A stretch of DNA of 64,000 nucleotides from Pseudomonadota bacterium (GTDB lineage Bacteria; Pseudomonadota; Alphaproteobacteria; Rhizobiales; Xanthobacteraceae), in assembly GCA_023386885.1 (NCBI GenBank), contig JAEWIX010000025.1, forward strand, positions 181,982 to 245,981, in the 5' to 3' direction. The notes beneath the pieces were generated by a model, which saw nothing but the letters and a program-made list of their open reading frames with translations, ran no database searches and was not told the DNA's origin. Below, one piece after another: positions 16,276 through 25,425 of this stretch. The translations under genes were made by a program, and so were the position numbers. Every line of letters starts with the position of its first letter. The stretch's first letter is position 1.

Positions 16276-18180
16276 TCAGCGCGTCGAGGCGGGCGGCAAC
16301 AACGCGATCGCCGGCGATATGCCGTAAGCCGCAGGCTTCTGCAGCCCTCGCGTTTTCTCGATGACGCCTTTCGTGGTGCTTTGTACGACGGTTTGAAATG
16401 GCTGGTTCGGCGTCGCCAACGTCTCGAGCAACGCACGCACGAAGGGACTGTCGAGTCCCTCGCCGTCAAGCGCCGCCTGTCCGGGCTGGGTCGAGTAGAA
16501 CACGACGCTGTTCGGCGCGACATTCGTGATGGTCGCAAGACCGGAATGCAGCCGCAACGATGGAACCTCGTCCCGCGTCTTGGCGGCATGGCGCGACGCC
16601 GCCGCCACCGCACGGGCTTCGACGAAGGGATCGTCGCGGCACGCATCAACGATGATCAACGAGCCGCGCCTTGCCTTCGCGGCCGCAGCGACAAGGCTGG
16701 TCAGCGCCAGCGCGCCGCTCTGCAGATCCCGATCGCTTTCGGGCGCGGCATCGACCGGGATGAGATAATTGATTCCGTTCGCCTCGACCCCGTGGCCAGC
16801 ATAGAACACCAGGACAACGTCCGCCTGCGCGGCCCGCTCCGCGATCGCGGCAGGAACGCTCCGCAACGCGGACGCGCCCAGGTTTTCCGCGATCTCGACG
16901 ACATCGAAACCCATCTCGGCCAGGGCATTCGCCATCACCGCCGAATCGCGACGCGGATTCGGCAGGCTTGCGAGCCTGAGGTAATCGCCCTCGCCGATGA
17001 TAAAAGCGACACGCTTCAGTCCGTCGGGCGATCCCCTGACCGCCGTGATGCCAATGTCGAACGCGTTCCGGAAGACGCCTGCATCGCTGCGCTTCAGGGG
17101 TTGGGTCAATTGCTTCAGGCGAAACGACGCCAACATCCGCTCGTACAACTTCGGCGTTGCCTCCGTCGCGACCAGAATACGCTGGTAGATCGCGGCGGCC
17201 GCGGACCGATCGCCACGCTGTTCGGCGACGCGCGCGAGCCCAAGCACAGCACTCCAGTTGGTTGCAGCAAGTTGTGTCGCTTCGCGATAGTGCCTTTCGG
17301 CCGCCGCCGGGTCTTTCATCTTGTCGAGCGCGAGATCTCCCGCACGCACCAGCAAATCGGCGTTCATCGCCGTCGCCTCGGCCTTCGTCATGTCGCCGCT
17401 CTCGCGCGCGGCGGCAAGCAAATCGTCGTAAGCAGCCTTGAGATCGCCTGCTCGCAGTTCAACTTCGGACTTGTGCAACAGTGCAAGACGACGAAACGGC
17501 GGCCCTAGCGCCGCAGCGGCCGTAAAATCCGCTTTCGCGCGCATCAGCAAACCTAATCGACGAAGCAGGCTGCCGCGTGCCGACAGCGCAACACCGGCTG
17601 TCGGATCGATTTCGATGGCGCGATCGAGATCGGCGAGCGCCGCGGCAACATCGCCGGCACGCTCATGCTCCAGCGCGCGCTGCACGTAAGGCGTGGCCGA
17701 CTGCGGCGCCACCTGTATCGCCTTGCCGATATCGGCCTGCGCCGCGGACGCGTTGCCAAGAATCTGATTGATGGTCACGCGCAGGGCCAGTGCATCACCC
17801 TTCATCGGCCCATCCAGTTTGATGGCGGTTTCGACATCGGCAAGCGCCTCGCGCAGTTGCGCCAGCGTCGGCGGCGCATACGTGGACACGCCGTTCTTGC
17901 CGTCGCTCAACTTGATGCCGCTTTGAACCACTTGAAGGAAGCGCATCAACCCGCGAAAGAAACCAGCCTTCTGCCGGTCGACGTCGCTTACGTGACCAGC
18001 CAGGACACGATCGCAGGCGACCTCGGCGGCGGCGAGATCGGATGCCGGCAGCATCATTGCCTTGACCCGCTCATCGGCGCAGGCGGCCATATCGGTGGCT
18101 GCGCGGACAGGAGACGGGACCGCCACGGCAAGCATTGCGACAAACACCACCCCGACAGCCGGTATCAGGCGAAACAACAT
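16276..18180 (-). CDS. Exported TPR protein with C-terminal caspase (peptidase C14) domain
   Basis: 634 aa; ATG 18180 has AAGGA 6 nt upstream and opens a signal peptide ending SPVRAATD near residue 28. Residues about 50-345 are TPR-like helices (for example GDVAAALADLDRAIEIDPTAG). The caspase-like domain begins near 388 (RVAFIIGEGDY) and has the catalytic dyad H463 in FYAGHG and C514 in DACRDDP. The signal peptide places it in the periplasm, unlike cytoplasmic defence caspases. Such TPR-caspases are widespread in Bradyrhizobium relatives and their targets are mostly unknown. No partner gene (gasdermin, NTPase or sensor) is adjacent. Confidence 0.88.
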   Translation of the reverse strand: MLFRLIPAVGVVFVAMLAVAVPSPVRAATDMAACADERVKAMMLPASDLAAAEVACDRVLAGHVSDVDRQKAGFFRGLMRFLQVVQSGIKLSDGKNGVSTYAPPTLAQLREALADVETAIKLDGPMKGDALALRVTINQILGNASAAQADIGKAIQVAPQSATPYVQRALEHERAGDVAAALADLDRAIEIDPTAGVALSARGSLLRRLGLLMRAKADFTAAAALGPPFRRLALLHKSEVELRAGDLKAAYDDLLAAARESGDMTKAEATAMNADLLVRAGDLALDKMKDPAAAERHYREATQLAATNWSAVLGLARVAEQRGDRSAAAAIYQRILVATEATPKLYERMLASFRLKQLTQPLKRSDAGVFRNAFDIGITAVRGSPDGLKRVAFIIGEGDYLRLASLPNPRRDSAVMANALAEMGFDVVEIAENLGASALRSVPAAIAERAAQADVVLVFYAGHGVEANGINYLIPVDAAPESDRDLQSGALALTSLVAAAAKARRGSLIIVDACRDDPFVEARAVAAASRHAAKTRDEVPSLRLHSGLATITNVAPNSVVFYSTQPGQAALDGEGLDSPFVRALLETLATPNQPFQTVVQSTTKGVIEKTRGLQKPAAYGISPAIALLPPASTR

Positions 18181-18345
18181 GGAAGATCCTTCGATGTATC
18201 GATCCATCGATATGAGTTAGGCGACATGTTCCGCCTATCGCTGCTATTCCGCTATGGCTGAGAGCCAACATCAGCACATCATTCCCACGTGCTTTCAACT
18301 CCGATGCAAAGCACGACGGCGATCGACTGGTCCGGCGAAAGAAAG

Positions 18346-18422
18346 TGGCGATCCCGGGAAGACTCGAACTTCCGACCTACGGTTTAGGAAACCGTCGCTC
18401 TATCCGGCTGAGCTACGGGACC
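18346..18422 (-). tRNA. tRNA-Arg, anticodon CCU
   Basis: 77-nt cloverleaf on the minus strand. The acceptor stem is GGTCCCG / CGGGATC with one G-U pair, the D arm is GCTC/GAGC, the anticodon stem is ACGGT/ACCGT around TTCCTAA (anticodon CCT), and the T arm is GGAAG/CTTCC around TTCGAGT. The discriminator is G and the 3' CCA is encoded. It reads the AGG codon. I see no integrase or duplicated 3' end beside it. Confidence 0.97.
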
Positions 18423-18627
18423 ACGGCGTCCGCGACAGTGCGCGAAGGCTGGCGCCCTTCCTATCAGAGCAGTTCACGCTTCGCCAGTCGGGCAGATGCC
18501 CAGCGCCGCCGATCGTGATCCGAGATGCCTTGAGCCAAACAGGCTTATCGGCTAAGGCGAGCAATCGCACGATTCATTCCGCGATGCCCTTCACCCTTTG
18601 CGCCATCCCGATTGCCACGGTCCCGCA

Positions 18628-19014
18628 ATGAAGTTCATCCTATCTCTCGCGATTGCGCTGCTGGCGGCCATGCCTGCTTTCGCATCCGACGCCCGTTTCC
18701 TCGCCAGCCTGAGCAAACTGGACCCGCAAACGCGGCTCGAGCAGGTCTGCGATCTCCACGCGATGAAGCAGATTTCCCGGGATTCCAATCCCTATCACCC
18801 TGATCGTGCCAAGACGGATGTGGTGTCCCATCCGCGCCATTCCGGAAACACCGTCACAGGAACCGGCGGCGCATTTCGCAGCGGCGGTCAATGGTACCAG
18901 TTTTCGTTCTCCTGCACCGGCTCGCCGGACGGCATGAAGGTGCTCGCCTTCAGCTATCGCTTGGGCAAGGCCATCCCGGAATCGAAGTGGGCAAGCTACG
19001 GTCTGTGGCGTTAG
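18628..19014 (+). CDS. DUF930 family periplasmic protein
   Basis: 128 aa from ATG 18628; a signal peptide spans about residues 1-20 (LSLAIALLAAMPAFAS). The mature part (FLASLSKLDPQTRLEQVCD ... AFRSGGQWYQFSFSC ... GKAIPESKWASYGLW) matches the DUF930 pattern of rhizobiales. Two cysteines, one in EQVCD and one in FSFSC, could form a disulfide. The function is not known. Its stop overlaps the stop of the opposite KPR gene by 3 bases. Confidence 0.82.
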   Translation: MKFILSLAIALLAAMPAFASDARFLASLSKLDPQTRLEQVCDLHAMKQISRDSNPYHPDRAKTDVVSHPRHSGNTVTGTGGAFRSGGQWYQFSFSCTGSPDGMKVLAFSYRLGKAIPESKWASYGLWR

Positions 19015-20012
19015 TTTCGTATCTGGTCGGGCGATAGCTCCGGCGACCCCTTGCCGGCCCGCTCGGCCGCTTTCACCAGATCGACGATCCGACAGGTGAG
19101 CGGCACCTCGAGCCGATGCCGCTCCGCGAGTTCGACAATGACACCTTGCAGGAAATCGATCTCGGTGTGCCGGCCGCGCTGTAAATCTTCCCACATCGAC
19201 GAACGCGCCATTGCATCGATCTTCATCGTGCGACGCGCCAGTATTTGAAACAGCGCATCGGGCAGCCGCAGCAGATGAGGCATAAGGGCGGGCGGCACGC
19301 CGGTGGTCGCCACGGGTGAAATCCCTTCCGCCTTCATCGTCCGCAAGGCCTCGCGCATGTGGTCCGCGAGCAACAGCCGCCATGGCCGCCGCGCCAATTG
19401 CTCACGCAGCGGCAGACCGGACAGCGCGTTGAGCGCGTTGTTCAAATTGAGCAGCAGTTTTCCCCACTGCACGCCCGCCATATTGTCCGTCGCACGCACG
19501 ACGAGTCCGTCGACCGACAACTGCGCGGCGGTCTCGGCAGGGTCGGGATCGACCGCAATATCGCCCGAGGTGGCCCGATGATATCGTCCCTCCCCCAGCG
19601 CGATGACATTGAACGGCACCATGCCGCTCAGCACCCGTCGTCCCGGCAGGCGCTCCCGTAAAGCAGTAGCATTTCCGACACCGTTCTGGAGGCTGACGAT
19701 AACAGCATCGACGGGCGCATACCGGGCGATGTCGTCAGCGATCGCAACGGTATCCGCGCTTTTCACTGTCACCAGCACGATGGCAGCCCCCGCCAAGATC
19801 GCGGGGTCGGTCGACAGCACCAACCGGCTGGCCGGGATATGGCGCTCCTCCCCCGCAAAGCTGCTGACCCGTAACCCAAAACACACGATATCTTCGACGA
19901 CACGGGCACGCGTCAGCAAGCCGACACGACGCCCGCCGCTCGCCAGCATCCCGCCGACAAAACAGCCGATGCTACCGGCGCCGGCCACAATTATCGATCC
20001 AGGCGAAACCAT
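19011..20012 (-). CDS. Ketopantoate reductase family (ApbA/PanE-like) protein
   Basis: 333 aa. It begins with the Rossmann strand SIIVAGAGSIGCFVGGMLASGG and contains VTVKSADT and SLQNGVGNATALRERLP, the pattern of 2-dehydropantoate 2-reductase; KLLLNLNNALNALSG carries the catalytic Lys and Asn. It could make pantoate for CoA synthesis, but rhizobial genomes hold several paralogues (some in opine or catabolic routes), so the substrate is uncertain. No strong Shine-Dalgarno precedes ATG 20012. It overlaps the DUF930 gene tail to tail. Confidence 0.85.
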   Translation of the reverse strand: MVSPGSIIVAGAGSIGCFVGGMLASGGRRVGLLTRARVVEDIVCFGLRVSSFAGEERHIPASRLVLSTDPAILAGAAIVLVTVKSADTVAIADDIARYAPVDAVIVSLQNGVGNATALRERLPGRRVLSGMVPFNVIALGEGRYHRATSGDIAVDPDPAETAAQLSVDGLVVRATDNMAGVQWGKLLLNLNNALNALSGLPLREQLARRPWRLLLADHMREALRTMKAEGISPVATTGVPPALMPHLLRLPDALFQILARRTMKIDAMARSSMWEDLQRGRHTEIDFLQGVIVELAERHRLEVPLTCRIVDLVKAAERAGKGSPELSPDQIRN

Positions 20013-20188
20013 TTTGGGGGTCCGTCGTTATTGTGCGTTCGTGTGCCCTCTCGATAGCAGGATACCGGCGCCTGTCCTATGGACGGCGTTCTTGCAGAGC
20101 GGTGCCGCGGATCGCCTTGTAACGGTAATAACCGGTCACTATTCTTGTGCCGGGCCGGGTTTCGACACGAATAACAGGAGACGGATCG

Positions 20189-20785
20189 ATGGGTTTGCTG
20201 GATATCCTCAACGGCATGCAGAACGGGCCGCGCGGCCCAAGCGATCCCCAGGCCAAGGGTGAAGGCATGTCGCCGATGACGATGGCGATCTTGGCCATGC
20301 TCGCCTACAAGGCCATGAAGCATTTCACTGGCGGTCAATCCGAAACCGCCCCCGCCAACACCGCGCCTCCGACGCCGGCGCCCGGTGGCACCATCAATGC
20401 CAACCTGCCCGGCGGACTTGGCGGCGCATTGGGCGGCGGCGGCCTTGGCGACCTGCTCAAGGGCGGGCTCGGTGGCCTCATCGCCGGCGGTGCGGCCGGC
20501 AGCATCCTCAGCGGCGGCATCGGTGACCTGCTGAAACAGTTTCAGCAGAACGGTCAAAGCGAAGCGGCCGACTCGTGGGTCGCCCCCGGACCGAACAAGC
20601 AGATTTCGCCGGGCGATCTCGCCAATGCACTCGGCGCAGACCATATCAACGCGCTGACCTCACAAACAGGCATGGGGCGCGACGAATTGCTATCCGAACT
20701 ATCACGATATCTGCCGGAGGCGATCGACGAATTCACTCCGAACGGGCGCGTGCCGAACGAAAACGAACTGGCCGGCAAGTTCTGA
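20189..20785 (+). CDS. YidB family (DUF937) protein
   Basis: 198 aa from ATG 20189, with AGGAG 9 nt upstream (the frame is open from 20147 but without a start signal). N-terminal MGLLDILNGMQNG, a Gly/Ala-rich middle (residues about 85-125), and a C-terminal YidB segment: WVAPGPNKQISPGDLANALG then QTGMGRDELLSELSRYLPEAID. The fold is small and helical and the role is unknown. A stable hairpin follows the gene. Confidence 0.87.
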   Translation: MGLLDILNGMQNGPRGPSDPQAKGEGMSPMTMAILAMLAYKAMKHFTGGQSETAPANTAPPTPAPGGTINANLPGGLGGALGGGGLGDLLKGGLGGLIAGGAAGSILSGGIGDLLKQFQQNGQSEAADSWVAPGPNKQISPGDLANALGADHINALTSQTGMGRDELLSELSRYLPEAIDEFTPNGRVPNENELAGKF

Positions 20786-20799
20786 TAGCGACGAATAAT

Positions 20800-20830
20800 G
20801 ATCGAACCGGCCTTCAACGCCGGTTCGATC
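20800..20830 (+). terminator. Perfect 12-bp hairpin after yidB-like gene
   Basis: GATCGAACCGGC and GCCGGTTCGATC pair perfectly around a 7-nt loop, 15 nt after the stop codon. A U-run is lacking, so it may terminate weakly or protect the 3' end. Confidence 0.55.
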
Positions 20831-20914
20831 GTTCGACACCACGAACCTTCCTATCCCACACGACTATTTCCATAATATCGGCTGCAATCGCAGCTTGCTG
20901 AAAGGACAGCACTC

Positions 20915-21205
20915 ATGGGCGGGCTTATCTGGATCATTGTCGTCGGCTTCGTCGCCGGCATCATCGCACGATTGCTGTCACCCGGCCCGAACAATCCGAG
21001 CGGCTTCATCCTGACCACCGTATTGGGTATCGCAGGCGCCTTCCTTGCCACCTTCATCGGCCAGGCGATCGGGCATTACGGACCGAACCAAGGCGCCGGA
21101 TTTATCACCGCGACCATCGGTGCGCTGGTGGTGCTGTTCATCTGGAATCGTCTGGTCGCCCGCCGCGTCATTTCCGATCCGGGCAACCGGCTGGACGGAC
21201 GCTAA
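20915..21205 (+). CDS. GlsB/YeaQ/YmgE family small stress-response membrane protein
   Basis: 96 aa with three hydrophobic segments (IWIIVVGFVAGIIARLL, GFILTTVLGIAGAFLATFIG and FITATIGALVVLFIWNRLVARR). The Gly-rich first and second helices match the transglycosylase-associated (Tag) family that is induced by stress in many bacteria; the biochemical role is unknown. AAGGA lies 9 nt before ATG. Usual size is 80-95 aa. Confidence 0.93.
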   Translation: MGGLIWIIVVGFVAGIIARLLSPGPNNPSGFILTTVLGIAGAFLATFIGQAIGHYGPNQGAGFITATIGALVVLFIWNRLVARRVISDPGNRLDGR

Positions 21206-21231
21206 GGACCGCCAGCGCCGATAGCATTGCA

Positions 21232-21256
21232 AAGTCCGGTTCGTGTGCGAGCCGGA
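21232..21256. terminator. Bidirectional terminator between glsB-like and SDR genes
   Basis: AAAGTCCGG and CCGGACTTT form a 9-bp stem around a loop of about 12 nt. Runs of A before and T after the stem let it act on both converging transcripts. Confidence 0.75.
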
Positions 21257-21266
21257 CTTTCTGTTT

Positions 21267-22043
21267 CTACAGATGGAAGCCGGCGTCGACGCGCACCAGT
21301 TCGCCCGTCATGTTGGACGACTGAGGCCCCGCGAGGAAGCACACCACGCCGGCGATGTCTTCGGGGCTCGATGCAATTTTCAGCGGCACCTTGGCCTTGA
21401 CCATATCACGCACCTGCTTCGCGCCTTCAACGCCACGCCCCTTCTCAAACCACGGCGTATCGATGTAACCCGGACACACCGCGTTGACCCGGATCAGCGG
21501 TGCGAGCGCGCGCGCCAACGACAACGTCATCGCATTCAGACCGCCCTTGCTGGCGACGTAAGCCACCGACGATCCGATTCCGCTCAGGCCCGCGATCGAC
21601 GACACATTGACCACGGCGGAAGCCCGGCCTGAGGCCTTCGCACCCGCCTCGAGCAGCGAGCGCGCGGCGCGTACCATCTGGAACGGCCCGATAGTGTTGA
21701 CGCCGTAAAGCCGCTGAAAGTCCTCGGCGGACAAACCGTCGAGATTTTCATGAACGACATGCTTGGTGGTGCCGGCGTTGTTGACCAAGGCATCGAGACG
21801 CCCCCAGGACGCAGCAGCCGCAACGATGCGTTTGCAGTCCTCATCCCGTGACACGTCGCCTTGCACGACGACGACGTCGCCGCCGGCGGATCGACACAGA
21901 TCGGCCGTTTGCTCCGCTTCCTTCTTGCTGGATGCGTAGTTGACGACGATGCGCGCGCCGTCCTTGGCCAGCATCGCAGCCGTGGCCGCACCGAGACCGG
22001 ACGCCGATCCGGTGATGATCGCACACATGCCATCCTTTGCCAT
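21267..22043 (-). CDS. Short-chain dehydrogenase/reductase (SDR)
   Basis: 258 aa from ATG 22043; the frame continues to 22214 but those residues look untranslated. Cofactor motif TGSASGLG at 11-18, NNAG at 88-91, catalytic Ser148/149 in NVSSIAG, Tyr162 and Lys166 in AYVASKGG. This is a classical SDR of FabG type that oxidises a hydroxyacyl or secondary alcohol with NAD(P). It is divergent from the acyl-CoA dehydrogenase genes, consistent with the 3-hydroxyacyl step of the same pathway, though this is inference. Confidence 0.9.
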   Translation of the reverse strand: MAKDGMCAIITGSASGLGAATAAMLAKDGARIVVNYASSKKEAEQTADLCRSAGGDVVVVQGDVSRDEDCKRIVAAAASWGRLDALVNNAGTTKHVVHENLDGLSAEDFQRLYGVNTIGPFQMVRAARSLLEAGAKASGRASAVVNVSSIAGLSGIGSSVAYVASKGGLNAMTLSLARALAPLIRVNAVCPGYIDTPWFEKGRGVEGAKQVRDMVKAKVPLKIASSPEDIAGVVCFLAGPQSSNMTGELVRVDAGFHL

Positions 22044-22331
22044 TCTTCCGTCTTCCCTTTGAGTGTCGTGAGCCCGTTCGTCGTGATGCGGCTCACCATA
22101 TCGCTTGATCGGCGCGAGGCAAGGCACCACAAAAGACACCGCAAATCCGTTACATGGAATAAACCGCGTCGCAGCGAATGCCCGCATGACGCTCTCGCAG
22201 ATCGCCTTGCCCACATCGCGGCTTGTCAGGACGTGGGGTTTTTCGCATCATTCGCTTGGAGACCACCAGAGCGCCCGTGCCGACCCATCTGGGCCGCGCA
22301 ATCAAGAGTGCTTGCGTTGACGAGGAGCACC

Positions 22332-23396
22332 GTGGCGGACAGCGACAATATCGTAGTGGCGACGGCCGAGCGCATTTTCGCCGACTTGGCCGACCCGCAA
22401 ACCATCACCCACAGCAAGGATGCAAGCTGGCGCGCGCCGCTATGGCAAGCGCTCACCGATGCCGGATTACCGCTGTCATGGGTGCCGGAGAGCTGCAATG
22501 GCTCCGGTGCAGGCCTCGCCGATGGCTTTGGCGTACTCAACGCCGCCGGTCGTGCCGGACTGTCGATGCTGCTGGCGGAAACCATGCTGGCGGGCTGGCT
22601 ATTGTCGCAAGCCGGCATCGCCTCACCGTCCGATGCAATGACGATCGCACCGACCCAGCCGAAGGAACGCGCGACGCTGAACGATGACGGCACGCTGTCC
22701 GGCGTGGTACGCGGCGTTCCCTTCGCCAGCGAGGCGCGGCACATCGCGGTCCTCGCTGGCGGCACAAACGGGTTGGCAATCGCTCTTGTTACCACGGCGG
22801 ATTGCCGGATCGTGACAGGACTCAACATCGCGAACGATGCCAGCGATATCGTCACCTTCGACAAGGTGCGGCCGGTCGCCATCAAGCCCGCGCCACAGGG
22901 GTTTGACGCCACCGCATTGTTGTTGATGGGCGGCGTGGCGCGCAGCCTGCAGATCGCGGGTGCACTGGAATCCATGCTGGAGATCAGCGTCGGATACGCC
23001 AACGAACGCGTCGCGTTCGAAAAGAAGATCGCCAAATTCCAGGCCGTACAGCACAACCTCGCCAAACTCGCCGGCGAGGCCGCGGCCGCGCTCGCCGCCG
23101 CGAGTTCGGCGGCTGACGCCATCGCCAATGCGACGCAGTTCGACGACGCGATTTTTCTTGAAGCCGTGAGCGCGAAAATCCGCTGTGCCGAGGCAGCCGA
23201 GAAAGGCGCGGGCATCGCGCATCAGGTCCACGGCGCGATCGGCTTCACCGCCGAGCACATCCTGCATCGTTATACGATGCGGGCGCTGGCGTGGCGCGAC
23301 GACTTCGGCAACGAGAGCCATTGGGCGGTCGAACTCGGCAAGCGGGTCGCCGCTCGCGGCGCCGACGATTTATGGCCGCTGGTGGCGTCACGTTAA
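22332..23396 (+). CDS. Acyl-CoA dehydrogenase family protein, short subunit
   Basis: 354 aa from GTG 22332 (GAGGAG 4 nt upstream); the frame is open upstream but overlaps the SDR gene in antisense. The C-terminal helices (YANERVAFEKKIAKFQAVQHNLAKLAGE, HQVHGAIGFTAEHILHRYT) are typical acyl-CoA dehydrogenase. The N-terminal half is divergent and shortened (LSWVPESCNGSGAGLADGFG). Pairs of a shorter divergent protein and a full-length one encoded next to each other often form heteromeric dehydrogenases for branched, alicyclic or sterol-derived acyl-CoAs. The partner starts 28 bp downstream. Confidence 0.87.
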   Translation: MADSDNIVVATAERIFADLADPQTITHSKDASWRAPLWQALTDAGLPLSWVPESCNGSGAGLADGFGVLNAAGRAGLSMLLAETMLAGWLLSQAGIASPSDAMTIAPTQPKERATLNDDGTLSGVVRGVPFASEARHIAVLAGGTNGLAIALVTTADCRIVTGLNIANDASDIVTFDKVRPVAIKPAPQGFDATALLLMGGVARSLQIAGALESMLEISVGYANERVAFEKKIAKFQAVQHNLAKLAGEAAAALAAASSAADAIANATQFDDAIFLEAVSAKIRCAEAAEKGAGIAHQVHGAIGFTAEHILHRYTMRALAWRDDFGNESHWAVELGKRVAARGADDLWPLVASR

Positions 23397-23424
23397 GGTT
23401 GGCCCTGCTTCAGGACGAAATCAT

Positions 23425-24585
23425 ATGACCGCAGCCCTCCGTTTCGATCCGATCCGCCTGCCGCCGGAATGCGAGGCCCTTCGCAAGGAGGTGCGTGCCT
23501 TTCTCGCCGATGAGATCGCCGCCGGCACGTTCGATCCGCACAAACCGTATCGCGAGGACAGCGATGCGCCGGAATTCAGCCGCCGCGTCGGCGCGCGCGG
23601 TTGGCTCGGCATGACCTGGCCGAAGAAGTACGGCGGCCACGAACGCAGTTTTCTCGAGCGATATGTCGTCACCGAGGAAATGCGCGTTGCCAACGCGCCG
23701 ACACGGCGCTTTTTCGTCGCCGACCGGCAAAGCGGTCCGGTGCTGCTGAAGTACGCACCCGAACATATCAAAATGGATATCCTGCCACGCATCTGCCGTG
23801 GCGAGGTCTGTTTCGCCATCGGCATGAGCGAACCCAACTCCGGCTCCGACCTGTTCGCAGCAAAGACGAAAGCCACCAAGACCGACGGCGGCTGGCTGAT
23901 CAACGGCAGCAAGATCTGGACCTCTTCGGCGCATGTCGCCGACTACATGATCGCGATCTTCCGCACTTCGCCGTCGACCAAGGAGAACCGCCGCCACGGT
24001 CTGACCCAATTCCTCGTCGACATGAAAACGCCGGGTATCGCAGTCAATCCGATCAAGCAGATCACCGGACAGTCCGAATTCAACGAGGTGGTGTTCACGG
24101 ATGCCTTTGTCCCCGACGATCACGTGCTCGGCGAAATCGACGGCGCGTGGAAGCAGGCGACCAGCGAACTGGCCTATGAACGCAGCGGCCCGGAGCGTTT
24201 CCTCGAAACCTACTACGTGCTGACCGAACTGGTGCGTGCCGTCGGCCCCAATCCGGATACCCGTGCCGCAGAAGGCATCGGCCGGCTGGTGGCGCAATTG
24301 CACACCATGCGGCGCATGTCGGTCTCGGTCGCGGGCATGTTGCAGGCCGGCAAGGAGCCGGTGGTGGAAGCCTCGATCGTCAAGGACATCGGCACGGTGT
24401 GGGAGCAGCAATTGCCGCATCGGGTGCGCGACCTCTCCGCGTTCGTCGACGTCGACCCGTCGAACCACGCGACATTGGCCGAGCAGCTCGCCTTCGCTAC
24501 CAAGCTCGCGCCGAAACTCACCATTCAAGGTGGAACCACCGAGGTGCTGCGCGGGATCATCGCGCGCGGGCTCGGCTTACGCTAA
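23425..24585 (+). CDS. Acyl-CoA dehydrogenase family protein, long subunit
   Basis: 386 aa from ATG 23425 with AGGA 9 nt upstream. Full acyl-CoA dehydrogenase fold: GWLGMTWPKKYGGHERSFLE, the FAD/substrate loop FAIGMSEPNSGSDLFAAKTKA, and INGSKIWTSSAHVADYMI. The C-terminus TIQGGTTEVLRGIIARGLGLR is the canonical FAD-binding end. It introduces a 2,3 double bond into an acyl-CoA, passing electrons to ETF. It is co-transcribed with the short subunit and with an enoyl-CoA hydratase 36 bp downstream. Confidence 0.93.
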   Translation: MTAALRFDPIRLPPECEALRKEVRAFLADEIAAGTFDPHKPYREDSDAPEFSRRVGARGWLGMTWPKKYGGHERSFLERYVVTEEMRVANAPTRRFFVADRQSGPVLLKYAPEHIKMDILPRICRGEVCFAIGMSEPNSGSDLFAAKTKATKTDGGWLINGSKIWTSSAHVADYMIAIFRTSPSTKENRRHGLTQFLVDMKTPGIAVNPIKQITGQSEFNEVVFTDAFVPDDHVLGEIDGAWKQATSELAYERSGPERFLETYYVLTELVRAVGPNPDTRAAEGIGRLVAQLHTMRRMSVSVAGMLQAGKEPVVEASIVKDIGTVWEQQLPHRVRDLSAFVDVDPSNHATLAEQLAFATKLAPKLTIQGGTTEVLRGIIARGLGLR

Positions 24586-24621
24586 ACCATTACCACGCAA
24601 CCCACACCATCAAGGATCGTT

Positions 24622-25422
24622 ATGAGCAAATTCACCGATATCGGCTTCACCAAGACCGGCCACGTCGCCACCATTGAAATCCAGCGCCCGCCGTTCAATT
24701 TCTTTGATATTTCGCTCATCAACCAAATCGCCGATGCATTGACCGATATCGACAACGATCCGGAGATGCGCGCGACGGTGCTGGCGGCGCAAGGCAAGGC
24801 GTTCTGCGCAGGCGCCAACTTCAACGATCCGAACCGCCAGGAAACCGGGCCGAGCAGCGGCGACCCAGCCGATACCCTCGGCCCTATCAATCACCTTTAT
24901 ATGCAGGCGGTACGCGTGTTCCGCGCCAAGAAGCCGATCATCGCCGCCGTGCAGGGCGCGGCAATCGGCGGTGGCCTGGGGCTGGCGGTGTCGGCGGACT
25001 TCCGCGTCACCTGTCCGGAAGCGCGGTTCGCTGCGAACTTCACCAAGCTCGGATTTCATCCCGGTTTCGGCCTCACGGTGACGCTCCCGGAACTGATCGG
25101 CAAGAACAATGCCGAACTGATGTTCTACACCAGTCGTCGGGTGACAGGTGAAGACGCTTTGAAGATGGGTCTCGCCAATGTCTGCGTGCCGCAAAGCGAA
25201 GTGCGCGCGGCGGCGCTGAAACTCGCCAACGAAATCGCGGAATGCGCGCCGCTCGGCCTGTTATCGACGCGCGCCACCATGCGTGCCGGCCTCGCCGATC
25301 GCGTTCTGACCGCCACCAACCACGAGCTTGCGGAACAGACCCACTTGCGCGCAACGGAAGACTTCAAGGAAGGCGTCAAGGCCACCGAGGAACGCCGCGT
25401 CCCCAACTTCAAGGGGCGCTGA
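24622..25422 (+). CDS. Enoyl-CoA hydratase/isomerase family protein
   Basis: 266 aa; AAGGA lies 5 nt before ATG. Crotonase fold with the first oxyanion segment AQGKAFCAGANFND and the second VQGAAIGGGLGLAVSADFRV. The position of the second catalytic Glu is not obvious: FAANFTKLGFHPGFGLTVTLPELIG carries no Glu where many hydratases have GLxPGxG-x-x-x-L. It may hydrate the dehydrogenase product or act as an isomerase or hydrolase. Third gene of the plus-strand acyl-CoA operon. Confidence 0.9.
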   Translation: MSKFTDIGFTKTGHVATIEIQRPPFNFFDISLINQIADALTDIDNDPEMRATVLAAQGKAFCAGANFNDPNRQETGPSSGDPADTLGPINHLYMQAVRVFRAKKPIIAAVQGAAIGGGLGLAVSADFRVTCPEARFAANFTKLGFHPGFGLTVTLPELIGKNNAELMFYTSRRVTGEDALKMGLANVCVPQSEVRAAALKLANEIAECAPLGLLSTRATMRAGLADRVLTATNHELAEQTHLRATEDFKEGVKATEERRVPNFKGR

Positions 25423-25425
25423 CGC

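Noticed and set aside
16276..18180. Caspase gene as part of an anti-phage defence island
   Set aside because: Signal peptide, no adjacent sensor, NTPase, gasdermin or nuclease genes, and ordinary housekeeping neighbours.
18346..18422. Integration site at tRNA-Arg
   Set aside because: No integrase, no direct repeat of the tRNA 3' end and ordinary genes on both sides.
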